A stretch of 64,000 nt of DNA, taken from the NCBI RefSeq assembly GCF_000003815.2, contig NC_049986.1, forward strand, positions 13,734,336 to 13,798,335, in the 5' to 3' direction. Below are positions 55,314 to 64,000 of this stretch, one piece after another; the stretch's first letter is position 1, and each line of letters opens with the position of its first letter. A program made the position numbers and the translations under genes. The DNA comes from Branchiostoma floridae (lineage: Eukaryota; Chordata; Leptocardii; Amphioxiformes; Branchiostomatidae). The notes under the pieces are model-generated. The model was given only the letters and a program-made list of their open reading frames with translations, was not told the DNA's origin and did not search any database.

Positions 55314-58300
55314 TCAATTAAATGGATCAAAGTCTTCAAAACCCAACGACTCCATGGTCTGGGTTTGTCTGAATCCTCCTGAATCTCTGTCCCTCGGAAC
55401 CCCTGAATCCTCCGACAGTTCCGTGTTCTCGTCGTCCGAGAAGCTGATGTGGAGCTTCATCTCATTCAGACCCAGCTTCTGACCCTTTCTCGGGCTCGAA
55501 CTCAAATCGTTCAAGTTTCCGTCGTTCTCAAAGCTTGGCGACTTGCTCTGGCTGCTGCCGAACCCGCTCGACTCGCTCGGTGAAATGGCCGACTCCGACT
55601 CGGATCCGTTTGCCTCCGCGCTCTCTGCTCCCTGTTGCTCCGATGCAAGCTCACCCTCCGGAACCATCAGATCCTGCGTGGTTTTCAATGAATTCCTGCT
55701 GCGTTTGGACTTGGGAGGAGGGTCTATTTTGGGCGCAATGTTGAATTCTTGGCTTCCATCTAATGACCCTTCTTGCGGAAGTGGTACAAGGACTTTGAGC
55801 TTCCCGTCTGGCCCTGCTGACGTGTGTAACACTGTTTTCTTTGGCTCCGGTCGGGGCTTGGAAATCAGGGACTCGTTTGACAGCTCTTTCCTGTCACTCT
55901 CAACCTCGGAGGTGTTGCCGTTGATCCCAGAATCACTGTCCAAGTCCAACAGGAAGGAGGACTCGTCCTTTGCTCCCACCTTAACAGGGCTGGAGGGTAC
56001 ATGACTGGAGTCACCGTCACATAGGAGTTCTGTGAACATAGAGAGAGAGATTAGTCAGTCATTAGCCACATGGACAATTACTTCAGCACTGAATTAAATT
56101 CAAACTTTCAACCCATATAACAAAAATGCAACACACAAACGGTTCAGTTGACGTAGGGTTGAAAGATAAAAGAGTCCTAACCAATTTACTTACATGTGGC
56201 AACACGAAAAGGCTTTTATTCTAATTATTCTGTTGCTGAAATGTTACTGAAATTAATAAAAGTTGATCAACACAAGGTAAGACACTGGTTCTATCCTGAT
56301 TGACTAGTGTCTAACAGACTAGTTGCATTTATTTTACAGCAGGAGCATGAAGCTTTTAAGCACAGTTAGCAGAATAAGTCATAGCCAGTTAAGATGATCA
56401 GAATAGGCACCAAGGCTATTCCAGTCAAAAGGTTTGCGCATGAAGGAAAAAACCTTAAAAATCTTCTTTACCAACTTTTTGATGGGACAGCCTTAATGAT
56501 ACAGCAGGAAGAAAACACCCGGCACACAAACCAAACCAAGAAGACACTGCAAACAAAAGACAACTTGCGCATGCTGTACCTTTACTAGCGTGCTCTTTTA
56601 CAAGAGGTTGAATACCTAAGCTGGTGTTTTCGAACATCCCTGGTACATGGGATGAAATTCCCCCCTGCTGAGCGTCCTCTACGTCCTGAAACTCGGGGAG
56701 GATGACTACCCCTGGGGCGGGGGTGTTTGTGTCTGGGAGGGGAGGGTCGTTGGAAGGGTGGGGGGTAGAGAGGGGCGGGATGGTCTCGCTGTAGCTCTGG
56801 CCCGTGAGCTGCGTCTCCAGGTCCTGTACGTTAGCGACCAGCGTGCCGACGTGCTGCAGCAGGTCTCTGTTCTGCAGGAGCAGCTGGTGGGTACGTGCCT
56901 GTGGGATAGCATGTATGTAAAAATTGTGTATGAGAAAAAAATAAAAGATTTATAAGACTCATCAGGACTTTAAATGATGTAATTTGTAAACTGTATCTCT
57001 GTGGGTACATGCCTGTGGGACAGGACAGGGGGACAGGGATTCATACATGGGAATAAATTCTGCATATCTTTCTCCACAACTTCATGTTTCTCCCCAAACT
57101 TTCATTTTGTAGGTACTATAGCAAATTACAAATGTAGCATGTCCAAGTAACAATACAGCATTAGTTACTTATTATAAAGTAACTACTATCATAATGTATC
57201 TACCAAGATTCTATGATTCCTCTCGTGTACACTAAAATTAAAGGGGAAAAAAGAACAATTTCCAACATTGATGTACATTTTAACATACACATGAATGGGA
57301 ACTTGTTGAAAGTTAAAATGTAAGAAGGATCTAATACAATGTTCAGCAATACAGTCAAACCTGCCCAAGACGACCACCTGGGGGACCGGAGAAAAGTGGT
57401 CGATTTGGACAGGTGGTCGCTGAGAAGAGTATCGACTCAAAACATGCCCAATGCAAAGTATAAATGGTTTCCGTTGTGTTTAATGGCAAATAGCAAGCAC
57501 ACTGCACGCACGCAAAGAAGCAAGGTCTTTAATGTCAAATACAACACGCACACTGTAGATTGTAAATTTAACCCCAAGCTTGTATCGAGCTTTTATATGA
57601 TACAGTGTTTTAAAGCTCAATATTTGTACCCTAACGTTTTAGACAGTAAGGGAACTTTGATGCTGTCAGTTACCATACAAGCCATGCGTCGCTGTGTTCT
57701 TGATCGCCGTATCTGAAATAGCTACGGTGCACCTTTCGAATTCGATGCCCGGTACGTCCCGATAGCGTACTAACATAACCACGGGTGAATGTACAGTACA
57801 GTTGGACAAAAGCACTCACACAGATCTTTCTTAAAAAGGTATGAGCTACACAGATCTTTCTTAAAAAGTATGAGGCTATATACGTTTCAGCATTCGTTCA
57901 CTTTATAATGATAGATTTAAAAGAAAACTTCTGCAACAACTAAATTCGGATTTTCTTACAACGAAATTTCCTCCCATATTACAGTAGACTGCCCCATTGA
58001 CCCACCCATTGACCGCCGTCATCTTTATTCTAAACATAACATCGTAATGACAGTCAAAATCCGACGCAAACTGGCCGATTTCAGCACAACATCGCGCTAG
58101 TTATCATAAAAAAATCGGTGAAAACCTCAATTTTGAAAATGATGCGGTCGTTATGGGTCTCAATTTGAGCCGGTCGCGGTCGCGTTGGCCAGGTGGTCGT
58201 TGAGTAAAGGTCGCTTAATGCTTACGTCAATGGGAAAAAAAATCGGGACCGAGAAAAAGCGGTCGAAATGGCCAGGTGGTCGCTGAGAAGAGGTGGTCGC

Positions 58301-60248
58301 TCGGGCAGGTTTGAATGTACTACAATTTCAAGCCTGCACTATCACAGACAGTTGCTAGGGGGCATACCTGAGCCTCTATCCTGGCTGCCGTCTCTGCTGC
58401 CAGCTGGTCCTTGAGCAGGTGCACTTGTGCGATGGCCACCTGTGTCTGCTGCTGCTGCTGCTGGAGCTGCTGCTGTAACAGCTGCACCTGGTGGTGCATG
58501 CTGAGGGGCGTGGACGACACCTGGCTGTCCCCTGCCCCCTGGGGAAGGTTCATGTAGGGGGTGTGGAGTGGAGAGGACAGCGTCGCACCCTCCTGTGTGG
58601 ACAACATTGTAGCATGATGTAAGTAGGTTGTTTTGTACTTTGAGTTCAGCGTTCAGTCATGTAATTCTATGGAGGTCCTATCCGCTCAATACCAAGACAA
58701 GCCCTTTGTAGCCTATAACTAGTTGTGTTATGTTGCAGTTGAACCAATACATAAAATGTGTAAGACATACATTGTGGTAGCCTATAACTAGTTGGGTACC
58801 CTAGGCTGTGTAAGCTACAGTTGAACCAATACACAAATTGTGTAGGACAGAAATAAAAGTCAAAGTTTGCAGCAAAGCAAGGCTGGCAGGAAGCAATTCT
58901 CACCTCAGGTAAGAAGAACTCATATATCTGCACAGGAGAGTTGGACAAACACACAGAAGGGGAGACAGAAAACAGATTCTGAAGAAGAGAAAGTAAAGAC
59001 TGAAGCACAAGATTGATAAGGACGAGCAGAAAAAAAAGAGAGGAAAGGCAGACAGTGAGCAAGAAAGGGATGATGCTTCTGATGAAACTGATTTAGTCTA
59101 TCATGAGGGCAATGTCTATAAAATATGCCAAGCAGATGAGAACTTAATGCTGATTGATTATAATTGAAGACTGACCTCTCCACACACTTTCCTGGCCTCA
59201 AAGTGCTTGTCAAGGTCGGTGACCCCACGCGAGGCAGGCGTGGCGTAATCTGTTGTCAGTATCTCCTCAGCATCGATGTCAGTCTCTCCAACATGCTCGT
59301 CTTCGTCCACTGCATTGCTCCCATCAACCGTTCGGTGACCTACAGACACAGGACAGTCAGTCAATCGATCATTCGCAGGCATCATATAGTCATCACAGTC
59401 ACACTGCTTTATAACATTCTGCAGCACACTGTATACAGAATAGGAAACTTTCTGGCCTGACTAAAATAGCTCTCCTAGTGGCTGGCCCTACGGTTGCAAC
59501 CTTGAGCCCTACAGTTGCCAGCCAGCAAGAGATTGTGTAAACACAGGCTAGGGAACTTTCTTGTACAACATTGCTGGTAGAGGTTTTTTCCTTGGACACT
59601 ATTTATTCAAAAGAGATTTGATACTGTAAATGCAGAAATGTTCGCGGTGGATTAATGTTCGCGGTTTTCGTGGTGACCACTTCACCGCGAAATTAAATCC
59701 ACCGCGAATATTTTTCTATTATGATATTAGACTGCAGTATATGGTGTTACCGCGAAATTAAATCCACCGCGAAAAGTCCTTTTTCCCCCGCGAACTTAAA
59801 TGCATTTACAGTATTCTCCCTTTCTGCCAAGTCCTTTTTGAAACCCCTAACTTGATTACTGGAGAGCAGTTATACTGCTTCCTGTACTTTCTGGTACAAC
59901 ATAGCTGGAAGACGTTTTTTTCCCTATTCATTCAGAGAAGAGATTTGATTTTCTTTCTTTCCAGCAAAGTCCTTTTTCAAACCCCTAACTTGATTGCTGG
60001 AGAGCAGTTATACTGTTTCTTGTTGACCAATACAAGATCAGTGTTGGGATAAAAACACAGAATTCCACAGATCAGAAGACAACTACAGGTAAATTTTTTT
60101 TGTCCTCCGTACCTGGGCTGTGTTCCTCTGCCTTGTCACTCTCCCCGTCTGCCTGTCCGTCACCCTGTGCCGCTGCATGGAGCAGACTCAGCTTGTGGCA
60201 CACCTCAAACGCCTGGCCGATCGTCCGCACAATACGCATGGCTTGGCT
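55314..60248 (-). CDS. NOS1AP: NOS1AP/CAPON orthologue, 3' exons (PTB end to C-terminus)
   Basis: Exons in 5' to 3' order: 60248-60113, 59339-59176, (optional 58927-58904), 58592-58368, 56898-56616, 56029-55314 (stop). All join in frame. The first gives [20 protein letters not shown], the end of the NOS1AP PTB domain. The second has ETDIDAEE and SRGVTDLDK. The third has [18 protein letters not shown], a polyQ coiled coil and [16 protein letters not shown]. The fourth starts [17 protein letters not shown] and becomes Pro-rich. The last is a 239-codon acidic, Ser-rich, probably disordered tail ending FEDFDPFN. In vertebrates NOS1AP is a scaffold linking neuronal NO synthase, Scribble and Dexras1. 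The PTB 5' exons are not in this window, so the preceding intron exceeds 3.7 kb. Confidence 0.92.
57352..58317. mobile_element. 966-bp pogo-like non-autonomous element
   Basis: Flanked by TA (57350-57351 and 58318-58319). Ends CAGTCAAACCTGCCCAAG and, reversed, CATTCAAACCTGCCCGAG. Subterminal GGTGGTCGCTGAGAAGAG blocks repeat at both ends. No transposase seen. It lies in a NOS1AP intron and shares its outermost CAGTCAAACCTG with the MITE at 28737. Confidence 0.85.
58904..58927 (-). CDS. NOS1AP: Candidate 24-nt microexon of NOS1AP
   Basis: Acceptor TCCTGTGCAG and donor GAG-GTGAGA frame exactly 24 nt coding IYEFFLPE, phase 0 on both sides, between two exons that also meet in phase 0. Inclusion or skipping keeps the frame. 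Not recognised from vertebrate NOS1AP; could be chance. Confidence 0.4.
59530..60035. repeat. Tandem intronic duplication with a MITE in one copy
   Basis: GTACAACAT(T/A)GCTGG, AAGAGATTTGA, AAGTCCTTTTT, AACCCCTAACTTGATT and TGGAGAGCAGTTATACTG occur in order twice (from about 59563 and about 59892). Copy 1 is split by the MITE at 59624-59811; copy 2 is uninterrupted. Confidence 0.85.
59624..59811. mobile_element. 188-bp MITE with TA duplication
   Basis: Ends CTGTAAATGCAGAAATGTTC and (reversed) CTGTAAATGCATTTAAGTTC, flanked by TA on both sides. The interior repeats CCGCGAA blocks (ACCGCGAAATTAAATCCACC occurs twice). Confidence 0.9.
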
Positions 60249-60966
60249 CTGTGACAAACACAAGGTAATGTAAGTGCATGTACATTCAATGCACCAGTCA
60301 GGATGGACGGAGATTTTCTTGAAGAGGCTAATTCACAGCCATTGAGAATGGTTAGGAAAATACTTATTGCCCTATCAGTTTAGTATTATGCCTGTCTACA
60401 AGTGACACGACAATTCCATGTTACTTGAACAATATATTTCATGCATACGAAGACCATACTCAGATACCAGCAGACTTGTTTTTACAGAATCCCACATCAC
60501 ACAACTGCACATGAAAAGCAAAGCAAACACACTGAACTTGGCATATTCCCAGGATGTGAACTGTGCTCAATGTTGCTTTTTTGTGTAACTGATCTATGTG
60601 TTGCTTTCAACATTGAAAACCCCTGATTTTGCCAGTGCTTAAACAGATGGACCACACAAGGGCCTGAGTAGTATTTCAGAAAGCAAAACTCCTCAAGCCA
60701 CCTCCTGACAAAAATTCTGATTTTGAAGATGTGTTGCATATCTCAAGCCATCATACATATGTACAAACTGTCTTTGAAGAAGTGTACGTCACTGCATGTA
60801 ACACTGATTCCTAAATCTTCAGTTCATACAAATATTACATTTACAAGGACAATCTGCAACTTGTGCCTAACTCAGTGAGTCTGTGACCATCTTGCTCTTT
60901 ATGTGTTGTCATGCCTAACTCCCCAATACAAACTGGCAAAGTTAGGTACATGTTAGGTACTTTTGT
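60249..60966. other. NOS1AP intron, nothing recognised
   Basis: No exon with PTB-domain content, RNA gene or element was found on either strand. Confidence 0.4.
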
Positions 60967-61158
60967 TATCACCAAGTACAGTAGGGGCATCTTCTCTGGG
61001 TAGTTTTAAAGAACGCTTGCAGATAGATGTGCAAAAGTTAGGGGTAACGAGTCGTTTGGTGTAATATAACCAGCTGCTGCCGCGCCGTGTGCCTGCGAAG
61101 CTGGTGTGTTCCGCCGAACGGCGGTTATACCGGCTATATAGATACAGATACAGATACA
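60967..61158 (-). mobile_element. (TATCTG)n-associated repeat, inverted copy
   Basis: Reverse complement of the repeat at 45820-46009, including the CAGATA run at 61141-61158 and AGCTGGTGTGTT near 61099. Confidence 0.8.
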
Positions 61159-62845
61159 TGTATCTGTGCATTGCTGATCCAATGAATGACTGGACAGACA
61201 GAAATGGGACACAGTGCACTTTGTAACTGACATGCTTGAAATTAAGGTTATACTTATATTTGATATAAACAGAGCTCTTAAGGCCCATGATCGCATTGCA
61301 AATATCTGGGAAATTTTGATGGTGATCTTTACCTCTGTAAAGATCACGGGCATTGGCTAAACAAAATGATATTGCATCTTTCTAAAAAAAAAGGAAAACC
61401 TTTTCTTTTACAGATGTCTGGTGGAAATCTTGGCAGATAAATAATCTGAGAGATTGGATCTCATGGGAGAAAAGAGGAACCTTGTCTGGCCAAATGGCAG
61501 ATTTATCTTTTTCCAGATAAACTGACACATGGTAGTCAGCAGATACCACAAATGGAGGCATGATGTGATTAGCAGAGTAGCCAATCATATGGTTCCATTT
61601 GTCACCTCATCAGTAGGGGTCAAACCCTTTCTCTGCTATCAACTTCAACCTTTCTTAATGAAATTCATCCTTGGAAAAACTAATTGTTTCTGGGTGAGTG
61701 ATCTGTCAAATTTGAAGCACTTTGTACCACGTCTTCTTCTTTTCTAGGACATCTGCAAGAGTAAAGTACATTGACCATGTGAGTAAAATACTGTTTAGAT
61801 GTTATAAGAAGAATTACAGCCATGTCAGACCGTAATTTGGGAAACTTTCATTCATTTCAGTCCAGGCAACTGGTAGAGAAGTAAATTACACCTCCCTAAA
61901 AACCCTTTCCTCCATTTTCAAATAAAGCTGCCAACCTTTACATGTAATAAGAAGCACCCAGATTCCATCATAACAGAGAGAAATACTGAGAAAATGAAAA
62001 AGCGATCCTTCACAGCCAGTTGAACATAATAAATGAAGATGGAACATGAAGAAAGTGCCTTTTGCCTGAGTGGCTGCCAGATGGAACAAATAAAGAATAT
62101 GTTCATCACAAGTTGTTATCAATCATAATAGCAGGACCTGGTGCCAATAGCACATCTTCAATGAGCCACTGTATGAAATATATGCCACTCAAGACTAAAA
62201 TAAAGCTGCCATAAGCGTAAGTGTTCAAATCATAAATTGTACCTCATACATCAGGGCATATGCTCTCATTCAAGACTGTCTAATTTAAGATACTGTAGAA
62301 TTTGCTAGTTCTCCCCACTGATATATCTGCTGTAAGTTTTCAAATCATGAACTGAACTATATGTACATGTATGGTCACCAGGGTATGTGTGTGTGGCCCT
62401 CACTTGCATGCTTTAGAATTTCATAGCACAATATACCATCATTCAAGAAGTCATAGAATCTTCAGAAATATTTTTCTCTATGACAAATATTGAGCCAAAA
62501 AATGCCCTTTTCACAAAATACTCTGCTTAGTTAGACACTTTTCATCTCATTTGAAAGCTAGATCTCTCAGCCCCCTCCATAGATGACACAGTAGCCCAGT
62601 TGTGACCCCAGTTGTGGAGCAGCACAGCTGGTCAGCACCACTGGCTGTGCCAGGACAGAAGGCAGAGAATCTGGGACATAACTGATGACAGCTATGAGTG
62701 ACAGTTTCCTCTGATAATTTTCTCCGCAATGCACTCTTTTCATTGTCACCTAACAATGTGCATGTGTACTGGAAAATACCAAGTACGTGCTTGAAATGCA
62801 GTTTTATTTGAACGGTACTTTTCTAAGGGACTGTACGATATTTAT
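61159..62845. other. NOS1AP intron, nothing recognised
   Basis: Short ORFs only. The 69-codon minus-strand frame at 62547-62756 does not match the PTB domain. Confidence 0.4.
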
Positions 62846-62849
62846 CAGG

Positions 62850-62960
62850 GGGGAGGGCTGGTGCGTTGGGGGGGAGGGCCATGTTAATTTTTTTTGAGGT
62901 GGGGGGAGGGTCATGTTAATTTTTTTTGAGATAGGGGGAGGGCCATGTTAATTTTTTGGA
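62850..62960 (+). repeat. Three-unit G-rich tandem repeat
   Basis: GGGGGAGGGCCATGTTAATT or a variant occurs three times, spaced about 45 and 39 bases, separated by TTTTTTGAG. Confidence 0.85.
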
Positions 62961-64000
62961 AAGAATTGTTTATACTATTTTTTGTTTTGATATCTTGACA
63001 TGGCCCTAAAACTGATAAAATAAGCCTTCTGAATAGCCTAAAATGCAAGAGCTTCCGGGGGGCTTTGCCCCCCTAGGTCCCCCAAAGTGGCGCTGCCCTG
63101 GACCAGCGTTCCCGCCAGGCATACGTCATTCCGTCTCCAGACTTATTTTTTTCTGGAAAGACGCACTCGGCTCGGCTCAGTTTCCCCAAATATTTAAGTT
63201 ACAAAAGCGGTGCGCGGTAAATATGTGAAGAATCCAAAACTATCCACTTTATTTACAACATTTCTTTTGTTTCAAAAGGACAAAATTTGCGGCAGAAAAG
63301 GGGCCGCAATATTGTTGTCAAGCGTCGATCGAGTCGGCTGTGCACTCGCATTGTCGTCTGTGGCACATGGCGCGGCACGCCCCCCTCCCCAGACGGACTG
63401 TCGATCGCAGCGCCCAGCACGTTGGGACGTCTTTTCTGGCTGCTCCTTCAAGTTCAAGGCTACACCGGCACTGATCACTGCCAAAGACGCAGCAGATCGC
63501 CCTCCTTCGTATAATGTATAACGTTCTTGGTCTCTATGTAAAAAGAAATTCAGCGGTGAGCCAAAGATTTCAAGCCGAAAACGGGGTTACCTGAGGTCGC
63601 ACGAAACAAACGCACGCTCGTGGAAAATGACGGCGCGGCCTTGTAAAACCCGACCGATTCGATAAATTTTAGTAAAATCATCGGGCAAAATAGAAAAAAA
63701 AACACAAGGTGTGATGGCGCCGTTATTTTATCCTCTGGAAAAACTACTAGCATTTGATGCAGGAGGGCGCAACATCGATCGCACGAGGTAACAGTTAGGC
63801 ATTCTTTATTCAATGTCGGAAAAAAATTGGCAGGATTTTTCCATGGGCTGACGAACTCACTGGCTAGAGCCCTGTTTGGAAGCATCAAAAACCCAAAATT
63901 TTCATATAGACATGACTGGACAAATAATACCCGGGCCAGATCACGGACTGCTGATTCCCCGAGCTTATAGTTATAACATATTTTTGGGGGAGGGCGGACG
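62961..64000. other. Right edge, no gene recognised
   Basis: CCGGGGGGCTTTGCCCCCC at about 63056 is a GC-rich hairpin of the kind seen in old mobile elements. The GC-rich stretch 63290-63480 is open in several frames but shows no domain. Confidence 0.35.

Noticed and set aside
55543..56004. 153-codon plus-strand ORF opposite NOS1AP
   Set aside because: Antisense shadow of the Ser/Asp-rich last exon, whose frame, splice joins and phase are well supported.
62547..62756. Upstream NOS1AP exon
   Set aside because: Sequence does not match any PTB-domain segment and lacks fitting splice borders.

Overview
This window looks like nuclear DNA of an invertebrate chordate, most likely a lancelet (Branchiostoma). 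The call rests on intron-rich genes with orthologues of chordate proteins (SCFD2, NOS1AP, an ST6GAL-type sialyltransferase, a fibrillar collagen), an LRR-Ig receptor of the kind expanded in amphioxus, short introns with clean GT-AG borders, and a dense load of short TIR elements, non-LTR 3' fragments and palindromes. The species is inferred, not shown.

Layout. (1) 1-2715, plus: last five exons of a fibrillar collagen, encoding the COLFI C-propeptide. (2) 2716-6000: intergenic, with one copy of a 0.5-kb repeat and simple repeats. (3) 6038-7668, plus: three-exon GT29 sialyltransferase, ST6GAL-like, 316 aa, all four sialylmotifs present. (4) 7669-14480: non-LTR 3' fragment, second copy of the 0.5-kb repeat, and a 3.1-kb TIR element (10645-13735) containing nested end duplications, two identical promoter-like modules, a perfect 62-nt hairpin and five 34-nt structured repeats. 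(5) 14550-18583, minus: seven-exon, 528-aa type II membrane protein with an FkbM-type methyltransferase domain and a C-terminal NodB/polysaccharide-deacetylase-like domain that has lost its catalytic motifs. (6) 20601-23723, minus: single-exon 1040-aa LRR-Ig-TM receptor whose tail carries tandem 30-aa repeats with YxN phosphotyrosine-type motifs. (7) 23724-42580: no host gene recognised; stacked mobile elements, microsatellites and minisatellites. (8) 42582-50836, minus: complete 16-exon SCFD2 orthologue (694 aa). (9) 51290-52150: dispersed repeat. (10) 52.78-60.25 kb, minus: 3' part of a NOS1AP (CAPON) orthologue; its PTB-domain 5' exons lie beyond the right edge. (11) 60.25-64 kb: presumably its long upstream intron, with repeats.

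The genes are not an operon and mostly act in unrelated processes (matrix assembly, Golgi glycan modification, cell-surface signalling, vesicle transport, PTB scaffolding). The only tempting pair is the sialyltransferase and the methyltransferase 6.9 kb apart, both predicted type II Golgi proteins in convergent orientation.

The most notable signals are the FkbM/pseudo-deacetylase fusion, the five covarying hairpins in the TIR element, ten octamer pairs (ATGCAAAT and its inverse) with an invariant 9-nt spacer, the receptor with serial YxN motifs, and a partially triplicated exon in SCFD2. Exon borders were derived by hand from splice signals, reading-frame continuity and remembered family sequence; no alignment or database search was run.
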